DNA of 64,000 nucleotides from Clostridioides difficile ATCC 9689 = DSM 1296. Lineage in GTDB: Bacteria; Bacillota; Clostridia; Peptostreptococcales; Peptostreptococcaceae. Position numbers and translations under genes: made by a program. Below the pieces are notes generated by a model, which was not told the DNA's origin, searched no databases, and saw nothing but the letters and a program-made list of their open reading frames with translations. This document shows positions 48,064 through 57,207 of the stretch, piece after piece. Position 1 is the first letter of the stretch. Each line of letters starts with the position of its first letter. The stretch covers positions 3,472,001 through 3,536,000 of the forward strand of contig NZ_CP011968.1 of the NCBI RefSeq assembly GCF_001077535.1. Reading direction: 5' to 3'.

Positions 48064-48413
48064 TGGTGGAGACGAGGGGAGTCGAACCCCTGTCCGCAAA
48101 TCTTTTCCTTGCTGCATCTACATGCTTAGCCAACTTCACTAATATCTCACCTCACATAGCGCCAAGTGGCAGGCTCTATGCTTAGCCAGTCCCAATTAAT
48201 CTACTTCAAGTCGAGACACCCCTAAAGTAGTTCCCTGCATAATGACGTCCAGTCTTAGTCGGCAGGAGGACTAAGAGGGACGAGCAGCAACTAGGCTGCT
48301 ATCGCGAAATTATCGTCTGCGTTTATTTTAAAGTTCCCCAGTTTTTACGTGACCCAGAGTAACACGACATGCAGCCTCAAGTTCCAAACCCACGTCGAAA
48401 CCTTTACGCCCCC
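48064..48413 (-). ncRNA. ssrA: tmRNA
   Basis: The 350-base gene begins GGGGGCG and ends CGTCTCCACCA, which pair as the tRNA-like acceptor stem; the T-arm region reads GGGGTTCGACTCCCC. The tag frame is at 48320-48291 (minus strand): A-D-D-N-F-A-I-A-A then TAG, ending in the AA signal that proteases recognise. tmRNA rescues stalled ribosomes with SmpB, whose gene lies just upstream. The 3' 20 bases are the island's attachment site and the CCA is encoded. A TATAAA at 48427-48422 is the likely -10. Confidence 0.98.
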
Positions 48414-48570
48414 TTGAGTAGTTTATAGTCCAGTAGACTTTTCGCAAACTTTATCACCATTTTTATTAAATTTTTAATGTATATATAATATAATACTTTT
48501 AAGAATAAAAATCAATGTTATGTTCTAGATAATAAAGAATTTTATTCTAAAAAATACAGTTTTATCTAGT

Positions 48571-49026
48571 TTAATACTTACCTGTCATTTCTCTTTCTAT
48601 ACGTCTTTGTGCATCTTTCTTAGCCATATCTTGACGTTTATCATATAGTTTTTTACCTTTTGCTAAGGCAATCTCTACTTTAACTTTACCGTTTTTTAGA
48701 TACAAACTAAGTGGTATAAGTGAATACCCCTTTATAGTAGTTGCTCCAATAAGCTTTCTTATTTCATGCTTATGAAGTAATAATTTTCTAACTCTTAAAG
48801 AATCAACATTGAATATATTTCCTTGCTCATATGGACTTATATGAACTTGTTTTAAAAATACTTCGCTATTATCTACAGATGCAAATCCATCACTTAGGTT
48901 AACTTTGCCTTGTCTTATTGATTTTACTTCTGTTCCTTTTAATTCAATTCCACATTCATAAGTTTCTTCTATAAAATATTCATGTCTTGCTCTTTTGTTT
49001 GTTGCTAATATTTTTTTACCAGCCAT
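48571..49026 (-). CDS. smpB: SsrA-binding protein SmpB
   Basis: The ATG at 49026 after AAGGTGAG gives 151 residues, the normal SmpB size, starting [17 protein letters not shown]. Family motifs include [26 protein letters not shown] and the basic tail [19 protein letters not shown]. SmpB binds the tRNA-like domain of tmRNA and takes it to stalled ribosomes. A longer in-frame start exists upstream but would add unusual residues. Confidence 0.97.
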   Translation of the reverse strand: MAGKKILATNKRARHEYFIEETYECGIELKGTEVKSIRQGKVNLSDGFASVDNSEVFLKQVHISPYEQGNIFNVDSLRVRKLLLHKHEIRKLIGATTIKGYSLIPLSLYLKNGKVKVEIALAKGKKLYDKRQDMAKKDAQRRIEREMTGKY

Positions 49027-49307
49027 ATAAATCTCACCTTCTTTGCTAGAAATTTCTTCCATAAATATTAGAAATTTACTAAATATTTAATGTTGCCAAA
49101 TTATTTGACTAACTTGTATGATAACATATTTAGGCATTTTAGTCAATATTTCACTGATATATTAAGTTAGTTAGGCTATATATAATTAAGTAATATAAAT
49201 GTATGAAAATAGCTAAAAAACTACTTCGAATATACTTAATACTAAACTAACTCTAACCAGTAATACTAATTTATAAATTTCAAAACAAAAATATTACATA
49301 TTATAAA
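49027..49307. other. upstream region of smpB
   Basis: AT-rich with no gene. The smpB promoter must lie here or be shared with rnr upstream, but no clear consensus pair is visible. Confidence 0.35.
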
Positions 49308-49370
49308 TCTTCTATCTTCTATCTTCTATCTTCTATCTTCTATCTTCTATCTTCTATCTTCTATCTTCTA
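49308..49370. repeat. heptanucleotide microsatellite, nine perfect copies
   Basis: TCTTCTA is repeated nine times without a mismatch (63 bases). It lies between smpB and the AIM24 gene, about 240 bases before the latter. Perfect short repeats of this kind change copy number by slippage. Confidence 0.95.
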
Positions 49371-49610
49371 AATAATTTTAACATGCCCATAAAATATAAT
49401 ACCCACGAATGATAAATAATACTCAAAATGTCTATTGAAATAACTATACATCCTTAAATAACTTAACTTAAATCTAAACATTTCAAAAACTTCTTAAAAA
49501 TATGTAAAAATTTGATGATAAAGTAGCGATTTTTTCAAAAAAAATGTAATATAGAGTTATATCTTATAATATTTTAGAGATAAATTTTATCATAGTGGGG
49601 AGAAATTTGT

Positions 49611-50438
49611 ATGGATTTAAGCAAAAAAGTAAAAATTTTAGAAAATGCATCAGATGGCAAAAGCGAATTTGAGATATTAGAATTTGAAAAACTTGAGGGA
49701 GCTTCTAGCCCATTAATGGCAATGGGATTATATTTTGCTAGAGAAGCTGGTTTGAAAGCTAGACAAATTAAGATAAAATTAAATAATTCATCAATAAAAA
49801 CAGAAGCTGGTGCATTATACTATTATAAAGGAAATATATCTTCTGAAACTAAGATTGGTGGTGTTGGAGGTCTTTTTAAAAAAGGAATATCAGGAGCACT
49901 TACTAATGAATCAATGATGAAACCTGTATACAAAGGTACTGGAGAAGTTTATTTGGAACCTTCTTTTAGACATTATTTATTTATGAGTCTTGATAATGAT
50001 TCTATAATTGTTGATAAAGGATTATTCTATTGTTGCTCTGATACAATAGAAGTAAAAGCATTTACACAAAAGAACTTCTCATCTGCTTTACTTGGTGGTG
50101 AAGGCTTCTTCCAAATAGAATTAAGTGGTACTGGTGTAATCGTTCTGGAATGTGTTGTACCTCAAAGTGAAATTGTAGAGTATGAATTGAAAAATGGTGA
50201 AGAATTAAAGGTAGATGGTAACTTTGCAATAGCAAGAACATCTGGTGTTAATTTTTCTGTTACAAAATCAGATAAATCTTTAATTGGTTCTGCTTTAAAT
50301 GGTGAAGGTTTCTTAAATACATTTACTGGTAATGGTACAGTTTGGCTAGCTCCAACTCAAGTAATGTATGAAAAACTAAGTTTTGGAGCAATGCCTACTA
50401 ATGATAATATGAATAATAAAGTTTCTAAGCAAAAATAG
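49611..50438 (+). CDS. AIM24 family protein
   Basis: The 275-residue protein matches the AIM24 (formerly DUF124) beta-rich fold: QIKIKLNNSSIKTEAGALYY, GTGEVYLEPSFRHY, the internal repeat GGEGFFQIELSGTGVIVLEC, and the C-terminal GEGFLNTFTGNGTVWLAPTQ. The family's biochemical role in bacteria is unknown. A GTGGGGAGA site precedes the ATG. It is monocistronic with a terminator after it. Confidence 0.88.
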   Translation: MDLSKKVKILENASDGKSEFEILEFEKLEGASSPLMAMGLYFAREAGLKARQIKIKLNNSSIKTEAGALYYYKGNISSETKIGGVGGLFKKGISGALTNESMMKPVYKGTGEVYLEPSFRHYLFMSLDNDSIIVDKGLFYCCSDTIEVKAFTQKNFSSALLGGEGFFQIELSGTGVIVLECVVPQSEIVEYELKNGEELKVDGNFAIARTSGVNFSVTKSDKSLIGSALNGEGFLNTFTGNGTVWLAPTQVMYEKLSFGAMPTNDNMNNKVSKQK

Positions 50439-50516
50439 TTGTTTTATAAATATTTATTAAATCATTATTGATTTTATAAAGTCACTATAAATTTTATTAG
50501 ATTATTATTATAAAAT

Positions 50517-50569
50517 CAGAGTGTGGAAATGTTTATGTGTATTCTTTAAATAAAAATTTCCACATTCTG
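50517..50569 (+). terminator. terminator of the AIM24 gene
   Basis: CAGAGTGTGGAAAT and ATTTCCACATTCTG pair (one G-T) across a 25-base loop, 78 bases past the stop. The T-run is poor. Confidence 0.5.
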
Positions 50570-51459
50570 TAAGGTTATTATACTTGATATATAAAATTCA
50601 ATTTAGGAACATAGTCTAACATTTATAAACATATTAAGGTAATGATTTCTCTTGGTAATTATTCTCATATCTTATTCTTTGATTATATTTATCTTATTCC
50701 TAGCCCTTATGTCATATTATATTTCTTATCTTATTACTTATAATTAGCATTAACTTATCTAAAATCTTGTATTTTTTTAATAGTAAAGTTTACATCTATA
50801 TTAAAAAGTTTACATCTATATTAATTTCATAAAACAATCAAGGTAGTCAAGAGATTCAACTTTATTTGATTTTAAAAATTTAAGTGAATTTGTTCTTATA
50901 CACACCTTTTTAAAATTATATCTGTAGAAAATATCATTTAGAGCTATAATTAAATTAACTTATTAAATTTTAGAAAATTTATTAAAAAATATAAGTTAAA
51001 TTAATATTTTTAAAGATTCTTTTTGTAACTACTAGAATACTAATTTAGTAGTTATTGTATCTCTAAAGTTTAAGCATGGATAGATATACATTTGATAATT
51101 TGCCTATAATTTACCTACTACTTGGAGTATTGGAGCAAATACAATATATTAATAATAAGTTCCTAAAGCCAATAAATTAACTAATACACATAAAGATATT
51201 GATGTTGATTATACAACTATAAGAAACGGATTTAACAGAATTTAATCAAGCTAAGAAATTATATATATCGTGATGTTTTTGAATTAGAAGGTAATTCAAA
51301 ATTAGTTTATAGTCTTCTGTGAATCCAATAAAAAGTACAGGGTACAAGAATTGTTAGTAAAATTTTTAAAGATTTTATGGATAAATATAAATAGTTTTAC
51401 TTATTTTCTAAAACTTTAAAATACCATTAATTACCTTAAATATTTTAATAGGAGGACAT
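50570..51459. other. non-coding region before the GNAT gene
   Basis: No intact gene. Plus-strand pieces near 51190-51380 (HKDIDVDYTTIRNGFNRI; ELEGNSKLVYSLL) look like broken coding sequence, possibly a DNA-binding or replication protein relic, but I cannot identify it. A direct repeat AAAGTTTACATCTATATTAA occurs twice near 50785-50822. Confidence 0.4.
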
Positions 51460-51924
51460 ATGAATTTAAATAAAGTTAAATTTACTGAAGAACATGCTAT
51501 TGAAGTTACTAATTGGAAATATGAAGGTAAATATTCAATATACAATCTACCTCCATGGGAGGAAATTAAAAAGAAGAATTTTTCACTAGCAAAAGAAGAT
51601 AAAAGAAAAAATTTTATAAGTTTTATAAATGACAATAAAGAATTGATAGGTTTTATAAGCTTATTAGATGAAGGAAGCTCTGTATTCTTTGGTATTGGTA
51701 TGAAACCGAATTATTGCGGAATGGGAATTGGTAAAGAAATAATTGGCCTAGGATTACAAGAATGTAGAAATAAATATAGTACTAAACCAATTGTATTAAA
51801 TGTAAGAACCTGGAACATGAGAGCTTTAAAATGTTATGAGTCTCAAGGATTTAAAATAGTTGAGACTAAGGTACAGAAAACGCATTTAGGAGATGGAGAA
51901 TTTTTTGTTATGAGGTATCAATAG
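51460..51924 (+). CDS. GNAT-family N-acetyltransferase
   Basis: The 154 residues form one GNAT domain. The acetyl-CoA binding motif is GMGIGKEIIGLGL (about residues 87-99), preceded by the strand VFFGIGMKPNYC and followed by LNVRTWNMRALKCYESQGF, the usual C-terminal motif. The N-terminus WKYEGKYSIYNLPPW resembles clostridial GNATs. The ATG follows ATAGGAGGACAT. The acceptor substrate is unknown. Confidence 0.9.
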   Translation: MNLNKVKFTEEHAIEVTNWKYEGKYSIYNLPPWEEIKKKNFSLAKEDKRKNFISFINDNKELIGFISLLDEGSSVFFGIGMKPNYCGMGIGKEIIGLGLQECRNKYSTKPIVLNVRTWNMRALKCYESQGFKIVETKVQKTHLGDGEFFVMRYQ

Positions 51925-52190
51925 TTTATAACAATAGTCTTATTGTTAATACAACAATTAAAATAAAAAAATACATATGTGTAGGTCATAGCAATAAGTG
52001 TCTTTGAAATATAAATTTGAGAGCTTTTGATAAAATTTGGTATACATATATATTTTATACTACGGATATATAAATCTATCTACATACATAAAGAGATTGT
52101 AAGTAGGTTTGTGTATATAAAAATAGATTTATATTTCATAAATGTACCTTTTATTTGTATTACCTTTATTTTATCTAAGCTCTCATTTTA
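51925..52190. other. convergent gap
   Basis: The gap lies between the GNAT gene and the end of the ABC permease operon. No gene and no strong hairpin are seen. Confidence 0.3.
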
Positions 52191-52835
52191 TTATCTAATC
52201 TTCCTTTTTACTGGTTTTATTAAGAGAGATGCAATTATCAACACAACACTTCCAAGTATCAGCCAATATTTCTCATCAAAACTACCTTGACTCATAGACA
52301 TTATAAAAAATTTTCCAACATACTTGCCTTTAGTCATCATATTTAAAATTAAATATCCTATAGATATCATATAACCTATGATTGTATTATTAAATAAATT
52401 TGAGAAAAACATTCCTAAACTTCCTATAAACATAGCTGATGCGAAACTTCCAATAATATACTCAACTACTGGAAAATTACATCCAAGATATATTAAAACA
52501 TTTACAAAACCTATGATTAATACCACTATACCTATAATTGACATCAGTATCCTAATTAATTGTACAATAACTTGAGATAATGCTTTTGAAGATACTATCT
52601 CATCAATTTCTTTTGATTGCTCTAGCGAAAATACAGGTACCAACATTACTCCCCCTATTATTGCAACATAATTTTCTAAACATATAGCTGTTGAAATTCT
52701 GTCTAAATTAGCTACTCCTTGTATTAGAGGAATCATACATAGCAATATAATTGAACATATTAAATTAGTTAAAGTGCTTAATTTGAAGTTTTCTTTTATT
52801 AGAACTAAACAGTTTTGAAAACTTTGCCCAAACAT
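52191..52835 (-). CDS. ABC-2 type permease subunit, second
   Basis: Starting at the ATG at 52835 (MFGQSFQNCLVLIKENF) the protein has 214 residues with about six hydrophobic helices (LICSIILLCMIPLIQGV, IIGIVVLIIGFVNVLIYLG, VLIIASLLI). It is the last gene of a three-gene ABC operon. Its start overlaps the first permease gene by 71 bases, unusually long, yet both frames look well conserved. An upstream start would lengthen the overlap. Substrate unknown. Confidence 0.75.
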   Translation of the reverse strand: MFGQSFQNCLVLIKENFKLSTLTNLICSIILLCMIPLIQGVANLDRISTAICLENYVAIIGGVMLVPVFSLEQSKEIDEIVSSKALSQVIVQLIRILMSIIGIVVLIIGFVNVLIYLGCNFPVVEYIIGSFASAMFIGSLGMFFSNLFNNTIIGYMISIGYLILNMMTKGKYVGKFFIMSMSQGSFDEKYWLILGSVVLIIASLLIKPVKRKIR

Positions 52836-54054
52836 CAAGATTCCCCCTTCTTTTTTGCTCATATAAGAATATAGCTAACAAAACAAGCACCAATGCTCCC
52901 AAGCTTATCACAATTCTATTAATTATAATTTGATTGAAGTTTTGTATAATAATATCTCCATTTAATACACTATTATGTCTTATCATTAGCCCCATTGTTG
53001 AATAATCACCTTTGAGTCCTGTAGAATTTATACTGTAAAACCACCAAATTAATTGCACAATAATTGCTACTGGTGTATCTGTTAATATAGTAATACTCAT
53101 TCCTACAGCGGTAACTATCATAAGAGTTGGTAGTATCCACCATAATGTATATTTTATAAATGCTAAGTTATCAATAGATATACCTTTATCTTTAGCAAAG
53201 AAAATCAAAGGAAGTAAATCTTTCATACCTAAAATTAATACAGGCAATATCATCATAAAGACAAGTGCAAAATATCTTGATAAAACTATTTTGCATGAAG
53301 ATACTTGTTTTGAATAAATAATCTCTCTCATTCTTGAACGCTTATCTTTAAGTGACATAAAAACTGCCACAAATACTGGAAATATACTTAAAACTATACC
53401 TATATAATCGCAAAAAATTCTTGCATACCCATTACTAACTTTATCTTTTTGTATTGTATAGTTGTAATTCTTCATAGCTTCATCATAGGTAACTGGAACT
53501 ACTCCAAATCTTTGTAACTTGTCAAAAGCATATGCAGACCCTCCTCCTAAAATGTCGTCTACTCTTTGCATTATTTCTTCAAATCTTTCAAGAGATACTT
53601 TAGAATAATCTATTTTTATACTTTCATCAGTTTTCCAAAGTGAATTTATTTCGCTAATACTTTTACCAGTTATTTCTTCTATATATTTTTCTATGGTCTT
53701 CGTTTTATTTTGGTCTAATTTTATATACTTAACTACCCCTGTTGGATACGTTGTATATGTGTTTTTTTGATATTCTCTAATTAGGTTTATAGTTGCATTT
53801 GGAATGACCTTTTCTGTTTTCATAGATTCTTTTTGACCATATGGATATTGATTGTGTACAGAATAATATTCCTCAATATTCTCTACTTTTTGTGGAGCAA
53901 CTAATGGATTTCCATCATTAGGAATATTTTTACTTACATCATTTGAAACTGAACTTCCAAGTTGAGAAATATAGAAAAAAACTAAAACTACAATAAAAAT
54001 ATAATATATCATACTCTTTAATATATTTTTACATTCTTTTATAAATAGATTCAT
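52765..54054 (-). CDS. ABC-2 type permease subunit, first
   Basis: The 429-residue protein has an N-terminal helix (MIYYIFIVVLVFFYISQLG), a ~190-residue external domain and about five C-terminal helices (IGIVLSIFPVFVAVFMSLKD, YFALVFMMILPVLILG, TLMIVTAVGMSITIL). This is the shape of ABC-2 exporters with a large extracellular loop. The motif REIIYSKQVSSCKIVLSRYF resembles the coupling-helix region. Its ATG overlaps the ATPase stop codon (ATGA). Confidence 0.82.
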   Translation of the reverse strand: MNLFIKECKNILKSMIYYIFIVVLVFFYISQLGSSVSNDVSKNIPNDGNPLVAPQKVENIEEYYSVHNQYPYGQKESMKTEKVIPNATINLIREYQKNTYTTYPTGVVKYIKLDQNKTKTIEKYIEEITGKSISEINSLWKTDESIKIDYSKVSLERFEEIMQRVDDILGGGSAYAFDKLQRFGVVPVTYDEAMKNYNYTIQKDKVSNGYARIFCDYIGIVLSIFPVFVAVFMSLKDKRSRMREIIYSKQVSSCKIVLSRYFALVFMMILPVLILGMKDLLPLIFFAKDKGISIDNLAFIKYTLWWILPTLMIVTAVGMSITILTDTPVAIIVQLIWWFYSINSTGLKGDYSTMGLMIRHNSVLNGDIIIQNFNQIIINRIVISLGALVLVLLAIFLYEQKRRGNLDVWAKFSKLFSSNKRKLQIKHFN

Positions 54055-54923
54055 ATATTATCTCCTCCCATTATAAGCATATAGCCATCTTCAATAGTTG
54101 GATTACAATTTACTGCTGTCTCAAAAGGTTTATCATCTGATATAATCCTAAGTATAGCCTTTCCACCATGAGTCAACATTCCTATAACTATAAATCTACT
54201 TTTTATATTTTCAATATCTTTTTTATCTACTTCAATACTATATACTTTCTCTTCAGCTAGTTTTGCTAATGCTTCTGTTGAGCCATTGTATATGACTTTT
54301 CCACTATTCAATATAGCTACGTTTTCACATGTAGCTTCTATATCTCCAACAATATGTGTAGATAAAATAACGATTCTATCATTTGCAATTTCGCATAGTA
54401 AATTTCTAAATCTTATACGTTCTTCTGGGTCAAGACCTGCTGTCGGCTCATCTACTATTAAAACTCTGGGATTATGAATTAATGATTGTGCTATCCCAAG
54501 CCTTCTATTCATACCTCCAGATAAAGATTTTACTTTCACATTTTGATAATTAGTAAGGTTTACTTTGCTTAATAACTTTGCTATAATTTTTCTTCTTTTT
54601 CTTAGTGGTATATCCGATAAAACTGCTAAATAATCCATTGCTTTATATACTGTCATGTTAGGATACATTGAAAAGTCTTGTGGCAAATAACCAACCATAT
54701 TTCTAATTTCCTTAGTATTCTCAATAGGAACTCCACACATATGTATTGAACCTTCTGTTTTTGATAATAAAGTGGCTAAAATTCTCATAAATGTGGTTTT
54801 TCCTGCTCCATTTCTTCCTAAAAGACCAAACATACCACTGTCGATTTCAAGATTTATATTATCAAGTGCTTGTTTTTTCCCAAATCTTTTGCTAAGATTG
54901 GATACTGCTATTTTCATTTCCAT
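54051..54923 (-). CDS. ABC transporter ATP-binding protein
   Basis: I choose the ATG at 54923 behind TGGGGGTG, giving 290 residues. Walker A is GLLGRNGAGKTTFMRIL (about 34-50), signature SLSGGMNRRLGIAQSL (about 135), Walker B RVLIVDEPTAGLDPEE, and the H-loop ILSTHIV. The C-terminal ~70 residues form the extra domain common in drug or peptide exporters. It heads the operon and couples to both permeases. Confidence 0.93.
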   Translation of the reverse strand: MEMKIAVSNLSKRFGKKQALDNINLEIDSGMFGLLGRNGAGKTTFMRILATLLSKTEGSIHMCGVPIENTKEIRNMVGYLPQDFSMYPNMTVYKAMDYLAVLSDIPLRKRRKIIAKLLSKVNLTNYQNVKVKSLSGGMNRRLGIAQSLIHNPRVLIVDEPTAGLDPEERIRFRNLLCEIANDRIVILSTHIVGDIEATCENVAILNSGKVIYNGSTEALAKLAEEKVYSIEVDKKDIENIKSRFIVIGMLTHGGKAILRIISDDKPFETAVNCNPTIEDGYMLIMGGDNI

Positions 54924-55451
54924 ATATAAATACACCCCCAGAAACAATTTTATAGAATTTTATTTTTATAAATTTTTACTGTATTTTCATAATAAATTCT
55001 AAAACTTAAGATATTATTTATAAATTTCTAAATTTTTTCTAAAGATTTTAATTTTTCTGTTTTTAATTAAATTAAAGTATCTTTGTTTCTGAAATTTTTT
55101 AAGTTTATGAAGTTATAATTTAATATATATTTATTTTATTTGTGAGTCTATTTTTATATATAATGAAAAATGTGATAAGTATCCAAAAGAATTACTGGAT
55201 ATAATAAGATAGGGTATTTAGCCTTTTAAGATAAATAAAAATATCTGCAACTATATATTGCAAAAATTTAAAACTAATTTATATATGCTAATATAAATAT
55301 TTATAAAGACATAAGACAAATTTACCTACAGATTTAAATTTAACTTATATATTTTAAAAGGCTAATATAATATGTATTTTCTTCTATACAATCAAAAGGC
55401 TTCATATCTAAGATATGTGATGACACTAATATTCACAATTTTTAGTAATTA
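54924..55451. other. AT-rich gap without a gene
   Basis: Contains the promoter side of the ABC operon. I see no coding sequence, repeat or clear hairpin. Confidence 0.3.
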
Positions 55452-55943
55452 TCACATTATAAAAAATATTACAGCTAGTCCATCATTAGATGCTTCTTGT
55501 ATAAACTTTTTAAGCTCAATTAGATTTGCCCATACATATTCAAAAAAATCATCTTCACTCTCATCATTCATAACAGGATAAATATTATTTTCTAACATCT
55601 CATTAATATTAAATCTTTTTCTAAATGCTTGTTCTTCCAAACTGTTCATTGCTTTTGATAGTTTTTTTACATCATTTGCTGTAATCAACATGACAGGAAA
55701 TTCTCCATCAATTTCCATAAGTATGTTTCCACTTAGTACTAATTTGCTAAATATATTATCATCATCTCCACCAAAAGGACAACCTGTCAAAGTAAAGTGA
55801 ATGGCATGCCATGCTTTATCAATATTGATAGTACTATTTTCGTTGGCATCTTCAAAAACAAAATCTTGTAAATTTTCTTCTGATTGCTGTAATTTAAAAA
55901 CATTCTCTTCACTTATTTTAGTATAACATCCTATCATCCCCAT
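55452..55943 (-). CDS. DUF1877 family protein (YfbM-like)
   Basis: The 163 residues begin MGMIGCYTKISEEN and contain the family motif IDKAWHAIHFTLTG (about residues 41-54) followed by an acidic FGGDDDN stretch. This matches DUF1877/YfbM proteins, whose function is unknown. The ATG follows TTAGGAGGAATGTA. Monocistronic. Confidence 0.85.
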   Translation of the reverse strand: MGMIGCYTKISEENVFKLQQSEENLQDFVFEDANENSTINIDKAWHAIHFTLTGCPFGGDDDNIFSKLVLSGNILMEIDGEFPVMLITANDVKKLSKAMNSLEEQAFRKRFNINEMLENNIYPVMNDESEDDFFEYVWANLIELKKFIQEASNDGLAVIFFIM

Positions 55944-56427
55944 AATTACATTCCTCCTAAGTAGCGTTTTTTTAATTGTAACTTATAATTAAACTTAGTT
56001 ACAATAAAATATATTGAGAAAAGTATTATTTCATCTTAAATTTAAATACCTATATTATCAACTAAAATTCTGTGTTTATAGCGTAAGTATTATTATTTTT
56101 TCCTAAAAATTAAATGAATCAGAAGTTCTATAGGCAATATTGACTATAAATAAGGACTATTACTTTTAAAAAAAATTTAAGAAATTATACTGTAGAATCA
56201 TGCTCTACTTATTAGCTTCAAATAAAAAATAAATCATGTTCTCAAATTAAATAATAAATAACAATAAATTTAAATTTTAAACTATAAGAGTTTCTGAAGT
56301 GTTAATAAGCATACCAATAATTATATGTGTAAGAATTTGATTTAATAGATATAAATAATTTTTACATTAATTATAAATATATTAACCTATTGTTATAAAT
56401 TCTAAAAAAGAAAAGTTATCTTAAATA
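55944..56427. other. AT-rich gap without a gene
   Basis: No coding sequence seen between the DUF1877 start and the hairpin at 56428. It should hold the DUF1877 promoter. Confidence 0.3.
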
Positions 56428-56470
56428 AAAAATAAGTGTATCTTAAATTTTAAATGATACACTTATTTTT
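56428..56470 (-). terminator. strong bidirectional terminator downstream of the 43-bp array
   Basis: A perfect 15-bp stem (AAAAATAAGTGTATC) with a 13-base loop has T-rich flanks on both strands. It is the first clear terminator reached by transcription leaving rnr on the minus strand. Confidence 0.8.
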
Positions 56471-56526
56471 ATATTGAAATTATATTTTTTAATATCTATT
56501 CTTAATTAGGTATTTTTAAATTATCT

Positions 56527-57118
56527 GTTTACATTAAATATTTCTTAATTACTTATCTTTCAGCTAGCTTTTTCTATTAAATGTTTCTCAATTACTTATT
56601 TTTCAATTAGCCACTTCTATTAAGCATTTCTTAATTACTTATTTTTCAATTAGTCACTTCTATTAAACATTTCTTAATTATTTATTTTTCAATTAGCCAC
56701 TTCTATTAAACATTTCTTAATTACTTATTTTTCAATTAGCCACTTCTATTAAGCATTTCTCAATTACTTATTTTTCAATTAGCCACTTCTATTAAGCATT
56801 TCTCAATTACTTATTTTTCAATTAGCCACTTCTATTAAGCATTTCTTAATTACTTATTTTTCAATTAGTCACTTCTATTAAACATTTCTTAATTATTTAT
56901 TTTTCAATTAGCCACTTCTATTAAACATTTCTTAATTATTTATTTTTCAGTTGGCTTTTTCTATTAAATGTTTCTTAATTACTTATCTTTCAGTTAGCTC
57001 TTTCTATTAAACATTTCTCAATTACTTATTTTTCAATTAGCTACTTTCATTAAATATTTCTTAATTATTTATCTTTCAGTTAACTATTTCCATTAGATAT
57101 TTCTCAATTACCTATTTT
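56527..57118. repeat. 43-bp tandem repeat array, about 13-14 copies
   Basis: Units of the form CACTTCTATTAAGCATTTCT plus CAATTACTTATTTTTCAATTAGC recur with exact 43-base period (for example at 56612, 56655 and 56698). Copies in the middle are almost identical while end copies diverge, as in arrays growing from the centre. There are no unique spacers, so it is not CRISPR. It lies in the presumed 3' UTR of rnr. Confidence 0.92.
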
Positions 57119-57207
57119 TATCATTTATTTTATAGAGTATTGTGCACTATATATTTATACATATCATAAATACTACAACTTGTTATCTCTTATTTTAGCT
57201 GTTTTAT

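Larger units (their letters stand above)
29778..48083. mobile_element. ssrA-integrated genomic island with Dnd and helicase-nuclease genes
   Basis: The 18.3-kb element is bounded by a perfect 20-bp direct repeat of the tmRNA 3' end. In order it carries dndC, dndD and dndE; a convergent AddB-like/NERD-UvrD pair; a DnaB-like fragment; HTH, Fic and HTH relics; a Fic protein; a tyrosine integrase; and a double-HNH protein. There are no structural phage genes, conjugation genes or IS. It is therefore a small integrative defence island or satellite-like remnant; the DnaB, repressor-like and Fic genes point to a prophage ancestry. No excisionase was recognised. Confidence 0.85.

Noticed and set aside
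29778-48083. Complete prophage
   Set aside because: No head, tail, portal, terminase or lysis genes are present; only control, integration and DNA-processing genes remain.
56527-57118. Regular 43-bp repeats that could suggest CRISPR
   Set aside because: The whole period is repeated with no unique spacers and there are no cas genes, so it is a plain tandem array.
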